Shown one piece after another: positions 12,750 through 25,451 of a DNA stretch of 64,000 bases. Source of the stretch: Artocarpus heterophyllus (Eukaryota > Streptophyta > Magnoliopsida > Rosales > Moraceae). Location of the stretch: contig JAJQZP010000255.1 of NCBI GenBank assembly GCA_025403435.1, forward strand, positions 677,944 through 741,943. Direction: 5' to 3'. The position numbers and the translations under genes are program-made. Below the pieces are notes generated by a model. The model saw nothing but the letters and a program-made list of their open reading frames with translations. It was not told the origin of the DNA and did not search any database. How positions within the stretch are numbered: the stretch's first letter is position 1; every line of letters starts with the position of its first letter.

Positions 12750-13019
12750 GACTAAACCCAAATTTTAAATTGAGCAGCTATTTGGTTAGGATTTTCTGAA
12801 ACCAAACTTGAACCTAAAATAACCCAAATTTAAAATTAGCTTGTCTTTGATTTCAATATATTCAAACATAGCAAACTTCTTTCTTTGATATTTCAATTCA
12901 AATGTATTTTTTAAATTTATAGCCAAACACAATTTCAGATTTTATTCCTTTTTCAAAATTAAAATCAATTATATATGCACTTGTCAATTCTAATTACAGT
13001 TTAAACCACATGTTTCAAA

Positions 13020-13335
13020 CGTATCTATTTGTTTGAGGGTTCAAATCATAGTGGTTTGAAGTATTAGGTTTGAAATGAAAAAGTTTGAAAAGTATGGTTC
13101 AAAAGTAGAATTTAAAATAAAATTTGAAATCTGAAATTATGTTTGGAGATGAAAAAAAAAAAGGAGTCAAAAGTTTGGAGTCTACGTGCTTTTCAAGGTT
13201 TGAGTTTGGGCCTAAGTAATTTGTTACCATACACCTACTAAGTTTAAAATTTGGGTCCAAACACCCAAACTTTCCAAACAAACAATATTTCAAACCCAAA
13301 AGTTCAAACCACCATGAAACAAACAAACCCAAACG
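13020..13335. mobile_element. Fold-back MITE
   Basis: The left arm (CATAGTGGTTTGAAGTATTA then GGTTTGAAAT) is mirrored by the right arm (ATTTCAAACCC then GTTCAAACCACCATG), giving a long imperfect hairpin. It encodes nothing. Target-site duplications were not resolved. Confidence 0.55.
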
Positions 13336-13373
13336 AGTTAAGATCTATGTTAAGCATTAAGGATCTATGTTAA

Positions 13374-13765
13374 GAGTTCGTTTGATGTGCAGCTTTAGAA
13401 TTGTGTAGTTTAGAACTTTATGATTTGAACTATGTTTTCTAAACTATGTGGTTTAAATGATAGTTTTGAACTGGTATTTAAAATAAGATTAAAACATTAC
13501 ATTAAGTTTAAAACTAATATTGATGTTGGAAAACTATGGCTTACAAAAGGAAAACAAGAATGGTAATAGTTTTTACTTCGGAAAATAGTTTAAACCGTGT
13601 GAACTTAAGGGCGAGTAAAGTTTGGATTTTAGGTGTTTTATCTAGTTTAAAGCCACCTTCATGTTTTGAACTGCCCTTAGTTATTGTTCCACTAAACACT
13701 AATTTAAATTGCCACCATTGTTTGAACTGGCTTGAACTTTTTTAAACCTACGTATCAAACGGGTT
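13374..13765. mobile_element. Second MITE-like inverted-repeat element
   Basis: The left end GTTCGTTTGATGTG and the right end CGTATCAAACGGGTT are inverted relatives. The interior repeats TTTGAACT and TTTAAAC words on both strands. No coding capacity; borders are approximate. Confidence 0.45.
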
Positions 13766-13782
13766 ATAAATCTTATAATTGT

Positions 13783-14640
13783 TGTTAAGGAATGATTTGG
13801 TCAGGCCTAAATCAAATAACGAAACCGCAAATGCGGGAAGCCTATTGTGTGACACAGACGAGTCAAGCCCATCGAGAGCGTTTTATAGGAGTTGTTAAGG
13901 TATCCATTAGTAAGGTTCGTTGCGCTCAATACAGGCTATTTAGAGTAATTTAATTCAACAATTATATTTTGTTCATTCGATTCGACGTAAGACTAGTCTA
14001 AGATGGTCAGTGATTAAGAGAAATAAAATTAACTCTTTACTCAATCGAATTGATGTAGTGGATCTAGGTTCAATAGCTACAAGAGAAGATCCACTAACTC
14101 ATGTTATTGAACATGGAAACATGGTCCAAAACTCGGGCCAAATGACGAGTTGACACATGTCCTATTATCATAAGCACTAGTGAAGCCCATTCCTCCCACT
14201 AGATAAGATCCACGATCTCAGAGAATGCCTCTATACATAGAAGACGAAAGCATCATTTGGATCATTTGAATTCTCACGTTTGCATTCCAAAGACTGCAAA
14301 AATCACTTCTAAACAGAAAGTTTAAACTTTTTCTGGTTTATCCATTTTCAACCTAATCCTTTGTATTTGTACTGAGTTCATCAATTAATGGAAGAATAGT
14401 AACAGATGTAGCTCTATTTAAAGAGTGAGCCACTCTAAATCTCGTATGTGGTATATTTTATTTACAACATTTGCTTTATAAATTCATTTTTTTGATTTGT
14501 TTTTGTCATTATCGGCATTCTAACCTTGTTTGTGAAGCGTGCTAGGACCTAATAACGGAGATTTGAAGGCCCAACTCATTCTTAGCTAGTAAATTTTGTT
14601 TTAATTCATTATTAATTTAATTGTAGATTCAACGTCTACA
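13783..14640 (+). mobile_element. 5' LTR of Gypsy relict 2
   Basis: Runs from TGTTAAGG to a CTACA end, directly followed by AACGCCCATCGTGGGGC, which sits where a Gypsy primer-binding region is expected. A TATA-like TCTATACATAG lies near 14,231. The segment near 14,403-14,440 resembles the LTR-like DNA of Gypsy relict 1. Gag-coding DNA follows from 14,706. The left border is approximate. Confidence 0.55.
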
Positions 14641-14705
14641 TTTAACGCCCATCGTGGGGCTCACAAATCGCCAATTTGAGGAAATTCTAGCAACCTCTAC
14701 ACTTA

Positions 14706-17700
14706 ATGGCAGACGACATGAGCGACCGCTACCCATATGACGAGCAAGTCAAGGACACACCCGCTGCAACGATCGTCGGAGACGACTAGTCAAATGTCCT
14801 CACTTCTAAGAGCAAGATAGACGACTCAAAAAGCTGAGTAACAAGAACAGGTTGCTCAAAAATCAAGTAAATTGATAGAACTATTGGAAAACTAGTACGT
14901 AGTGGAATTTTAAAATTTTTATGTTAGAGTATTTTCTAAAAACACAAGTTTGACACACTATATGCATAAATTAATTAGATCTTACTAACCTTTATATGTT
15001 AAAGAACTCCCACAATCCGTGAAGAAAAGTAATGTTCTAGAAGAGCCTCAACCAACTGGTCTTCTTTGTTATTCTCTGTCCACAATCGGAGTGAGTGTGG
15101 GCCCAGATATACAGCTCTTCCACTAGGCAACTCTCCTTCCAACCAATTGAGAGAACCTAAAGCAAGTGTTCATGATTTGTGAACAAGAGCTCTTAGGGAG
15201 TTTTCAAAATCTCACCAGTAGAGTTTCACTCTTAATCCCTCAATTGATCTCAATAATAATGAGACTTACTCCATTTTTATAGAGGTTGGGCCTAGGAGTC
15301 AGTCCTTATTAGATAGGGTCTCAAAAATTCGAATCAGAATCAAACCAGGATCATAATCTAATAAAATCCGTGTGAAAATGTGTGATCTTTTTATTGTGCA
15401 ACTGGCATGGCGATCTGTCTAACTGGCATGCCAAACTTGTCCCATCGACAAGCCAAACCTAAGGATCGGCATGTTAAGTCTACGATAAAAATCTCAACAA
15501 ATCTTTTATTCCCCACCAGATATTCTACAGGATAAAGTCTCAGTTTTAATTCAAATAACTCAATAGAGAAGTTATCTAATTAAACAACTTTATCCGGATA
15601 ATCTCTAGGATAAATTCCTTATAATTCAACAAGTTTATCTTGAATTAATTCAAAATTAATCCAATCGATAAACAGATATGAATTATCTAATCCGATAATT
15701 TAACAAGTTTGTCTTGAATTACTTTTATCATAAAATTAATTCATCCGATAAACAGACATTAATTATTTGATTCTTTTGAGTTTCAGCCCATCTGATAAAT
15801 CTGACATAAGTCATCAATTATTGGAAAAGCACGCCGTATTATTACAGGATTTTTGTGAGCTAGCAAAGGGGACCTAATAGTTTAAGCTCCCGATAATTAT
15901 GAAACCTAATATCCTAGATATATATATCATAGTCATCAACTCCAACGCTACTCCACTAAAAGCTTGGAGTTGCACTTTCAAACTATATAGAATTGCGAAG
16001 CCCGTATAGCTATGTCTCTATGACTTATCATGATGTCTCGTATCCCCATATGATTATCCATAATTGGCTTAAGGACAAGTTTTGTCTTACCTTTCTGATT
16101 ATTTTTATCTTATGTTCCATTATCTTACCATCAAAAAACTTACCATCCAAAGACAGTATACTATTCGGTTACACCTATATATCCAAATGGTTGAGCGCTT
16201 CAGTTTTTCAATTACAGGATAACGCATATAAGGGGATATCACTACTCCTAAAGAGGAGTTATGGATTCTATATCTATGAATAACAGGTCTACGCTATCAA
16301 GAGTCATGCCTCCAACGTACCGGCATGCATACCACTATTAAGATATGGGTGTCACCTTTTGGTACATCAAAAGACACAAGTCAAGACAACGGGCCCACTA
16401 TTCATCTTAGGATTAAGATACAATACAAATGGTTGTCTAAAGTGAATCGATTTTCCAAGACAGAATTATTAATCCAAATCAATTTACTTTATGTCCTGAT
16501 CTAACACATCGTCACCTATGACAATGTACTAATGTTTCTATTCGCGGAGTCCACCTCTGATGACCAAGACAAACCATCTACCAATAAGAATATAGACAAC
16601 ATAACAATCTTTACATAAATAAAGCACCCAACTTTATTCTCTTGATTGTGGATCTTATGATTTAGACCGTCATCTTAAGAATCGTGTCTTATGCATTATT
16701 TGTCTATCATATGCCCAATTCTAAAAGTTTAGACCGACAGTCTTAGACTATTGTTTACTTAACATACATTCAACAATATATGAACGTAAAGAGGACAAGA
16801 TTTGATATATAAATAATAAATAAATTCTTTATTGATAAAAATGTCTCCAAAAATATATTACATTTTTACTCCTTAGGGCATATACATCTAACAAAAACTC
16901 CCAGCTCATGGCATATTCATACCAATACAATCTGTACTATGGATATTCGATCGCGTTGATGACACCAAGGCAATACTAGACGCCATAGCAAATGAGACAA
17001 CAACAAGCACCCAGCCTTGTGAGCAGAATGTAACCATTATATACACCACTGCCAACAACAATAACAACCCCAACAACCCCAGTGACCACATATACTCCAA
17101 CGACCATGACAACCCTGACAATTCTTGTAGACACGGAAAGATAGGTAACCAGAACAATTGCATTACCTAACACTGGAGTCTAGCAGATGTTGAAAGAGCT
17201 AGGATTCAACCCAATCCAAACCTTATTGATAGTAGAGGCAATCCAACAAATGATGCGGGACATGCTCGAGTAAAACACAAGGTTGGTTGAGGAAAAGATC
17301 AACCAAAAGGAAATAAAGGTGACAAGCCAAACATCAATGCTTGACAAATCTTAAAGAACATTTGGGAGGCCCTTTTCACCAAGAGAATCGTGATGGTGGT
17401 CCCGCCAAAATATGGCAACCTTGCGTTTGCTCAATTCGATAGAACTATAGACCCAAAGAATCATCTTCTTTGATATAGAAATGTTGTAAGCACCACTAAT
17501 ATCCCATATAGTATTCCTAATGAAATGATTTGCAAGTTATTTACGCAAAGTTTAAAAAGACCAATGCTGCGATGGTTCAACAATCTCTAGTTAGAATTGA
17601 TCAACAGCTTCGAGGAGTTAGCCGATTCGTATGTCAAGGCTTACTATGTACATATCATGATAGGCAAGACAACGAAGGATCTCTTGGCTATGGTTAAAGG

Positions 17701-18330
17701 CCAAGGCGAGTCCCTACAAGCATATATTAAAAGGTTCAATAAGGCAATATCAAAGATCTTAGACTTGGAAGATAGCACGGCTTGAGAAATGCTTATGAAA
17801 GGGCTCCTGCACAAGTCCTAGTTGAAAGATAGCATCGACTTGAACTATTCGTAGACAATACAAGAGGTGCTTAATCAAGCAAAAGGAAGGGTCGATTTGG
17901 AGGAGGAGAACAAATGATGTGAATAGGAGCTCATCATAACCAAAATCCTAAACAAGAGATGGAAATACCACCAAGAAAGCAAGACCAAAATGGAGAGATC
18001 AAACTAGAACTCCATAGCTAATAGAATGGAGAAAGAAAGACGAATGGAGACAATGAGGAAACAAGCAACTTTTGTCACCGCTAAGGTATGCGTTGAACAT
18101 TTCACGAACTAAGTAATCGCTCAACTCAAAGGTAAGGATTACGTTCGATGGTCAAATAAAATGGCCCCAAACCAATCTTGAGATTAATCAAAGTACTGTG
18201 AGTTTCACCAAGATACAGGTCATATGAAGGTAGACTACAAGGCTTTGCCAATGGAGTTAGCAAAGCTGTTGAAAAGGGGATACCTCAAGGAGTACCTATC
18301 GGACAAAGCACGACAAACATACAAACTTGA
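14706..18330 (+). pseudogene. Gypsy gag remnant (relict 2), split by a solo LTR
   Basis: Gag opens at ATG 14,706 and is interrupted at 14,882-16,893 by a Copia solo LTR inserted on the opposite strand. It resumes at 16,894. The capsid domain at about 17,370-17,830 shows MLRWFNNL, then NSFEELADSYVKAY and GQGESLQAYIKRFNKA, the order of the Retrotrans_gag family. A decayed zinc knuckle (KYCEFHQDTGHMK, last Cys lost) lies near 18,190. Several in-frame stops are present and no protease or polymerase follows, so only the 5' part of the element remains. Confidence 0.75.
14882..16893 (-). mobile_element. Copia solo LTR inserted in Gypsy gag
   Basis: A 2.0-kb LTR of the same family as LTRs A, B and C at 50-63 kb, read on the minus strand. 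It begins TGTTAGATGTATATGCCC and ends in a mutated CCAATA. The 5-bp flanks AGAAC (14,877-14,881) and AAAAC (16,894-16,898) differ at one base. No primer-binding site, internal region or second LTR is present. A TATA box (TATAAAAA on the minus strand) lies at 15,275-15,282. It records a complete insertion followed by LTR-LTR recombination. Confidence 0.85.
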
Positions 18331-19407
18331 CTGTTATCAAAATACTACTTTAATACCAAATTAAAATAAAAGATACTTGACAAACACGTTCTTTAATTGA
18401 AAAGCGGCCTATGCTAAACAACTTTTGCCACTATTCTACTCTGCAGAGTCTCTTCCATCCACAAACATAAATGTGTGCTTGGACTAGCCAAGACATTTGT
18501 AGTCATCCTAAAATGCTAAGTGAAAACTATAGTAAATGAACTAATTGAAGAAAATATCAGGTTTGCAAAAATGTTTGTAGTAAATAACAGATTTATAATG
18601 AAAATTTATTTATCCCTTATTTACAGTTTAGATAATTCTTATTTATATAGTAAATAGATTTAAGGTGTTAATAATTTATTTCCTTTTTGTCCATAGGGTA
18701 AATAATTCTTATTAACCCAGTAAAAAACTATTTACATCTCAAATGTGCTATAAACTACAAATATTTTCAAAACCTACTAATTACTTTAAAAAGCTTCAAC
18801 AATCTACTATTTTCTTTATTTTCCCAATGCTAAGACCTTTAAGTTGTCACAATCTAGGCAACGTTCAATAATCCTTTCAAGATAAGCACAACAAAAGTAG
18901 GGTGTACTAAGGATATATCAAGAGCATTGGCATGCCAAAAAAATGGGTTTCTACCTTTCTCATATTTGAGGGTTGGATCATCCTTACGATTTGAACAATG
19001 ATATCAATATATTTCGCACATCAAAAGATGAATTCCGAGTAAGACTCTAGTACCAACATTGTAATTTAATGTAACCAGGAAAGGCCAAGAAAGGAGCACA
19101 CCATGGTCAAAGTACATGAATATAAATATTTTTATTAATCAATCAAAAACACGTTTAGGTTGTATAAAATTGTAGAGCACATTACGTAGAGTATATTTCT
19201 TCAATTCTTACTGTAAAAGCAGAATTTATGGGTGTAAAGGAAACATGTAATTGAAATCCTAGGGTATAGACCCTTTTTTGGTGGTGATTGTTTAGTGATT
19301 TAACCACCACTAATAGGAGGTATAATGGTCAACTAATTTTTGTCTTTTAACAATTGTAGAGTCATTTGCATATTCCTCATTCAGTGCAGCAGCCATGCAA
19401 TTGTAGA
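18331..19407 (-). pseudogene. Decayed duplicate of the molybdopterin synthase gene 3' part
   Basis: This segment aligns by eye with 26,080-27,262, that is, the last ~36 codons of the intact gene plus its 3' flank. Shared strings include AGAGCACATTAC, TAGGAGGTATAATGG and ATTCCTCATTCAGTGCA. Because the non-coding 3' flank is also copied, this was a DNA duplication and not a reverse-transcribed copy. The coding remnant covers about 19,299-19,407 on the minus strand. It has substitutions and an indel at the former stop, and is cut at 19,408 by the CACTA element. It cannot make the protein. Confidence 0.75.
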
Positions 19408-20359
19408 CACTACTACAAATTTGACCTTAGGCAACTCTCATTAGACAATTGGTACCCAAAAAGCCACCGTCGTAAGTCACACCACATTTATTAGAATTAA
19501 ATGACACATGCTTTAGATGATAGTTTCTGAAAAACCATTGTCTAATGCATTATTTTAAACAACGATTTTTTAAAACTATCATCTAATATACTTTAACCTA
19601 TCCCACCCAACGAAAATCAAAACCTTGAGAATAGTTCTCTCTACGAAAATCAAACCCTCCCAAAGCATCATTCTCGTCCTTGTTGTCCCACAACATGTCC
19701 TTTCTCTCTCATCCTCGTGGCTGTCAGTGATGCCGTCGTCGTCCTTCCTCTTTCTCTCGTCGTCCTCTCTATTTGTCTATGTTTGAAACCTTCTCTCTCT
19801 ACCATCGTCTGTCACCTCTTTGCTTTCAACACCGTCACTGTCCATCACCTTTTGGCCTTCATCCATCCGTCACCACACAAAGTGGCAACAATGTTATTAG
19901 TTTTAGTTTAGTTTTGGTTTTGGTTTTAGCATTGTTAATTTGTTTTCTAGTTTTGTTTTGTTAATTATTTAATTTTTATTACTTTTGTTAATTAGTTTTA
20001 TAATTTAGTTTTGTTATTTTAGTGTTATTAGTTTTGTTAATTAATTTTTCTTTTGTTAATTAGTTAATTGTTATTAGTTTTGTTTATTAATTTGTAACTT
20101 AGTTTTGTTATTTAATGGAATTGTTAGTTTTAAGTTACAACTTATTATTTGTTGAATTTGGTAAATGTTAGTTTCAATTTTTATGTTAGTTTTAGATTTA
20201 ATATCATTAGTTTTTATATGTTAGTTTAAGTTTTATATGTTATTTTTAGCGTTATTATATTTTAGTTATATATATATATGTTAGTTTTACATTTATATGT
20301 TAGTTTTTGTGTTATTATTAATTTAATAATTTTAATACATGTTATTGCTTAAGAATTTA

Positions 20360-21500
20360 ATATGTCAGATAACAAATTCGTTAAGGAGCAAATGAAGATG
20401 CTTATGAGTTCCAAAAAAAGAGCCATTCAATCCTGATGCGAATGTAAAAAAGTGGCAACTTTGATGAAAAAAGTATCAAAGTTGAGATCGAAAGGTGTTA
20501 AAATACACATCCAATTTGATTATGAAGATCAACCGCTTGGAAAAGAGGGGGACGAACTGCAAAGTTATATTGGAGTTTTAGTTTGAGAGCACACCCCCAC
20601 CACATCAAAGGATTGGAGATAAAAAAAGCAATAAGGACAATATAGAACGTGTTTACAAGGTGTTGTTGCATCCTTCAGTGTTCCCAAACTATGAAGAAGA
20701 AGTTAATGACAAGCGCCGCCAAGATAATGAAAGACTTTAGGTACAATATAAGGAAGGCTTTCATTGAAGGCCACGAAGACGACCTCAATATTTTCAAGCT
20801 CCCCACAAAAGTAGTTAGAAATTATCCTTCTATTAATTAAGAGAAATGGAGGAAATTTGTGAAATGCAAACCTAATGAGGAGCATAAGGAGTTGTCGAAG
20901 AAAGCAAAAGAGAGAAGAAATGAATACAATCTTGAGCACTCGACGAGTCATTGGGGGTATTTGAAAGTAAAGCGTGAATGGGTAAGTAAAATTTATTTAC
21001 TTCATTTATATAAAACTTTATATATAAATGTTTGTATAATTTAAACACCCTTAACTTTTGATGCACATGAGAATGCACAACACCACTACGCCTCCTCCGT
21101 GTCACTTTATTTGGAAGTTCGTTCGACAAAAGAAGGATGGAACTTTTAAAAATCCAAGATAGAAAGAGATTGGACAACGAATTGTAAGTTACTAAATCTT
21201 TTAACTTTTAGTATTTTAAACCTTTTATTAACTATGGTTGATTTTAACTTGTATTAGTTTCATAATTAATAGAATGGTATAAGAAGCAAGCCTCCTAAGG
21301 CACATTCCAATCCCAAAGGCGATGTAATGTATTGACCATCGCATTGGGGAATCCTAAACATTCAGATGGGTACACTGTAAATATCAATTTATGAGCAGAC
21401 CTAATATTTTCATTCCACCTGAAGCTCAAAGTCCAACGTAGAGTTGATCGAGCTAAGTAAAAAGGTGGAAATGATGGAGTCTAAGTTTTCCAAGTGGGAG
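20360..21500 (+). pseudogene. Transposase_24-like ORF remnant in the CACTA element
   Basis: Broken frames carry the pattern of the plant Ptta/En/Spm accessory protein: SKKAKERRNEYNLEHSTSH near 20,895, a weak match to the basic-H-(T/S) block; FIWKFVRQKKDGTFKNP near 21,108; and a GNPKHSDGY-like block near 21,340, where autonomous relatives show an A-L-G-x-P-E-H type motif. A short coiled-coil-like stretch (LSKKVEMMESKFSKWE) follows near 21,450. At least three stops or frameshifts interrupt it. The family assignment is from memory of the domain pattern. Confidence 0.5.
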
Positions 21501-22199
21501 GCAATTATAAGAAGTTGATCTCGAGGGCATTCCTCCTCCTAAGCGGAAGAAAATGCGGCGCCTATGGTTAAACAACATACAAGTGCAAAAACAAGTTGCA
21601 CGGCTCATATCGCGCAGCACCACCAATAGAGCCACCCTTATCAAGTCTTAGTAAGGGTGAAACTAGCCTTCTTCTAGCAGCATCACCAACTAGGGAAGGT
21701 GGCTACGGTTTTGACATCATTGCGGGAGGAAGGGTGTGGATGGATACTCTCATTATGCAAAGGATTCATCGTAGGGCAGTTGGGAAAAATAACATGCGCA
21801 TTACAATTTCAGTTTATTATATGAGGGAGATGCTTTTACCTTTATCAACTGAGGAAAATAAGATCGTGAGCGATGCTCTCGGAGGATTTATTGTTTGGCC
21901 CAAAGCATGGATTCAAATCTTAAATCAAATAATCAAGGCTCAAATTGACCAACCCATCGTCGGGGCAAAGAGCCTATGGTTCCTGTCGATGAGCCAATCA
22001 AGGGAGGTTTGCGAAGAAACCGAAGGAAAAAAAGAAGCAACAAATGGAGGACGTAATAGAGGTTACACAACCAATAGATGATTTAATTGGATTACCTCCA
22101 AACATGGCAAGCCTTTATTGTAATTCAGAGACTTCCATGAATGCCTCCAACACAATTACAATTATATTGCCTTTTGACATAACCCAAAACAATGATGAA

Positions 22200-23095
22200 C
22201 CCCTATATATCACTACTGAGGACATTGACTGGTTTGTCAACTTTACTCAAATTAGTGTGTCATATATCATGGGATACACAAGGTATTTAATTTTACCTAC
22301 ACTTTTTTTAAAAAAACTTGTTACTTGTCCTTGTCTAACAATATTCTCTCTTTTTTTTTGTATGAAGTTTCTTATGGCACTAGCATCGAAGGTCTAATTT
22401 ACTCAACTTGTATGCCTTTATGAATCCCTATATCACCTCTTATGTGCCAGGTGCTGCCGAGCTTTCGATGCAAGACAAAGCAAATTTGCTCTGTGAATTT
22501 TTGAATCGTGTAAAAGCTAACAGGTATTACTTCATGTCATATAATGATGGACGTCATTAAAAATTGACCCTCGTTCAGTTTAAAATGATTAGGTTTTATG
22601 GTTCGATCCACGTGGCCAACCAGTACGCCCTGACTTCAACAAATGGTTAAATTGTAAGTGTATTATTGTTAACTACATAACTTATTATTGCTAGCTAAAT
22701 TATAATGTCTATTTTTGATTGATTGCATTTTTAACGAATTGTATTTAGGGCTTTCAATGATTGGAAAATAAAAACTACAACTCATGTCATCTATAATAAG
22801 CCGTATGGAAACACTAGACTTCTAAAACTACAAAAGGTAAGTATTTAAGTATAAATATAGTTGTAATTAAGAAAATGCATTTATTGTTATTTAAAATAAT
22901 AAATTCTTAACTTTTTTTTAGAATATACCTCTACAACAAGGATATTGAGAATGCGGACTTTTTGTGCTACGGTACATGAGAGATATTCTAATGAATGGGG
23001 GCCACAATTTTTAACAGATCTAGAGTTTTATACCAATGAGCATTTTAGTGAGGTGCAAGAAGCATGAGTAGGATTTGTACAACAACTCATTCAAT
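22200..23095 (+). pseudogene. Ulp1-like cysteine protease domain remnant in the CACTA element
   Basis: The frame around 22,930-23,090 contains PLQQGY-stop-ECGLFVLRYMRDIL, which matches the catalytic Cys block (QQGDxxCGxFVLRYM) of C48/Ulp1-like proteases carried by plant CACTA and Mutator elements. The upstream exons (about 22,390-22,530) read like the family's first catalytic block but lack a clear His. Intron-like AT-rich gaps with GT/AG edges separate the blocks (near 22,525-22,545, 22,655-22,750 and 22,840-22,920). An in-frame stop near 22,948 shows it is broken. Confidence 0.6.
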
Positions 23096-23469
23096 AGAAC
23101 AAATTAATTGAATTCTTATATTTTTGTACAAGTATATTTTCTTATGTTTTAATGTTTACAAATTATGGTTAATTTTATGCTATCAATGAATTGTGAGGCC
23201 AATGAAAAAAATGGAATAATGGAAGGTCATTTGTGGGCAAAGAATATAAAGGCTAAACCTGTAATAATCATTTTGGCATTAGACAACAGCTTTTGTACAA
23301 AACTATCGTCTAAAGTAGACAAAAAGATGCCTCGACAACTCCAAGTCCACATTAGACTATGGTTATAAACCGTCGTCTAATGATAATACATTTTATGTCT
23401 ATGGATTACACGATAGTTTCGATGACTATCTTCTAATCAACGTTGTGTAATGTCTTGTGTGTACTAGTG

Positions 23470-24641
23470 GGAAAGCTTCATTTTTTCTTTTGGACTTTAA
23501 ATAATCAAACTTGAGAAGGTTTTGATTGGATACACAATGGAGTAACTAGTCAACGACTTTGAATTGATGTTCAAAATCACCGGTAAAAAAGAAATCAACC
23601 ATAACCAACAATTCTTTTGCGTTGGACATCTGTCAAGAAATTTAATAAAACAGATGACAAAGATTTTGACAATTAACAATCTGCCAAACAATCATTTAAT
23701 TCCCGTCTACAATAAAAAATTTTCGTACAAAAATGCATAAGGCGCAGGGAGAGCTAACCGGAAATAGGAAAAGGCCAAAGGCGGCCGCGATTGCCGATTA
23801 AAGAGTCAAGTCGACAGCATTGTTTTAGGGCGTTTATTGGATTTCTTTTGTTTAAATCACCCTTTCATCTTTCCTCAACTTACATGGGAAAAATGCACCA
23901 TTTTTTTTTTCCATTTTTTCTTCTATTTATTTTATTTTTTAAGTAAATTATTTATTTTGGGATTATTCAATGGATCACTGCTTTCACCTCAAGTCTTCAA
24001 CTTTACTCTCTCTTCACGTAAAGGTCCAAAAAGAAACTTTTTTTTTTCATTAAAAAAAGGACCACATTTCAGTTTTCAGAATAGGAAGAAGAAAAGGAAA
24101 GCACCTGCATAACATTCTTCCATTAGAGAAGCTTTAGCTTTCTTCTTCTTAGAACCCATTTGGAACGACTTATTTTAAGCTATTTATGACTTGTTTTATC
24201 CAAAAGCTGCTTATGGATGACCCCATAAAGTTTTTATAAGCACTTAGTGGATAAGTCATGCTAAAGGTGTTTATGAAAAAATCACTTATAAAAAGTTTTT
24301 TAATTAATATTTTTAACTTTATGTTTAAAAATAATAAATTAAGAATTTTATCTATATGCTTAAATTATATTACTTTTTATACCAACAAGAGCATTTGAAT
24401 TATTTAACTAAACATGTTCAAAAGCTCTTTTGAAATAAAAAAATACTTTTCATGCATTATCCAAACACTAGTAAAAACGCTTAAATTTATCATTTTCTTC
24501 TTCTACTGTTTAAAAGCATAAGCATAAACTACCATAAACAAACCCTTAATTAAATCTATTAAATTAGAAATAAAGACACCGGAGAAGGTAACGTAGAAAA
24601 TAGTAATACAATCTACAAATTATACGCTGACTAAAAGCTTA
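23470..24641. other. Non-coding stretch between CACTA and LRR pseudogene
   Basis: No gene. Parts of 23,500-23,870 weakly resemble the 5' side of the molybdopterin synthase gene (for example GTTTTGATTGGATACACA versus GTTTTAATTGGATATACA at 27,728), so this may be the other end of the duplicated copy. T-rich tracts occur near 23,900-24,050. A MITE-like segment covers about 24,150-24,546. Confidence 0.4.
24150..24546. mobile_element. Possible hAT-type MITE
   Basis: Begins with ACCCATTTGGAACGACTTATT and ends with CATAAACAAACCC. The interior has many CTTAT/ATAAG and AAAGCTGCTTATG/GCATAAGC words on both strands, the composition of common plant hAT MITEs. The terminal repeats are poor, so the call is tentative. 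Confidence 0.35.
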
Positions 24642-25080
24642 GGCTTTATATGCTGGCAAACGAGCAACACATAGACAATCATTCCCCACAAACGAACTCA
24701 CCGGAAACTCTGTCACCAAAATTGCTCCACACAAATGCTTATTACTCACGTTCAATCTTTCAAGCCCAGAAATGATTTTTGGCTCTTTCTCAAACACCAG
24801 ATTTCTCGGCAAATCCAACTCCTTCACGTCTTCATGGTCCTTAAACTCTCCAAATCAAACCTTAATTTGTTTCTCGAAGCGTTGAAACTCACCAAGTAAT
24901 CAGCTTTGTTTAATAATTCTACCGGACTTCTAGAGATGTTCTTCTTCGAAAGAAAATCCAAGAAAGGTCCCGAGATGTTTCGGAGGTATGTGAGATAAAT
25001 CTCATCTAGGAATTTGAGCTTGGTTAGGAAGGACGAGACTGTACCGAATAAAAAGCTTTTTGGCTTTCCGGGTTCACCCA

Positions 25081-25224
25081 AGAGAGTTACAGTCAGTTCC
25101 AATTGTGTTGTTGAGTTTAGACGAAAACAAATAGAGAGTTACAGTCAGTTCCAATTGTGTTGTTGAGTAAACAAATAGAGAGTTACAGTCAGTTCCAATT
25201 GTGTTGTTGAGTTTAGACGAAAAC
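25081..25224. repeat. Three tandem copies of a ~44-52 bp unit
   Basis: Units start at 25,081, 25,133 and 25,177, each beginning AGAGAGTTACAGTCAGTTCC. The middle unit lacks about 8 bp (TTAGACGA). The array lies at the broken edge of the LRR pseudogene. Confidence 0.9.
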
Positions 25225-25225
25225 T

Positions 25226-25451
25226 ATTTGTTTGGCCTATTTATGGTTTAAACTATAAATTATGATTCAAACGTTTTTTTTAACCAATTGAAATCAACAT
25301 TTTGACGAACTTACTAAAAATAAGTTCAAACTATAAATAGGTTGTTTGACATTTCAGTTGTAATTGAAGTTTTAAGTTTAAAAGCTGCAGCATGTGAGAG
25401 CTTTATACTATATACAGTTAGAACTAATGAATTCAAACTAAAATGCCAAAC
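25226..25451. mobile_element. Two adjacent MITE-like palindromes
   Basis: The first (about 25,226-25,341) has arms TTTGGCCTATTTATGGTTT and AAACTATAAATAGG. The second (about 25,340-25,451) has arms GTTTGACATTTCAGTTG and AACTAAAATGCCAAAC. The interior of the second, with GTGAGAGCTTTATACT, relates it to the MITE at 8,901 and to 46,411. Confidence 0.5.

Larger units (their letters stand above)
19408..23469 (+). mobile_element. CACTA (En/Spm) transposon, degenerate
   Basis: The left end CACTACTACAAA and the right end TGTGTACTAGTG form the CACTA-type terminal inverted repeat with two mismatches. The 3-bp flanks are AGA and GGA. Both subterminal regions carry repeated CATTAGAC(A)A and TCGTCTAA(T) words in both orientations (for example near 19,440, 19,530, 23,280, 23,315, 23,380), typical of CACTA subterminal repeats. 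The interior contains remnants of accessory proteins (20.4-23.1 kb) but no recognisable TNP2-type transposase, so it appears non-autonomous. Confidence 0.85.
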
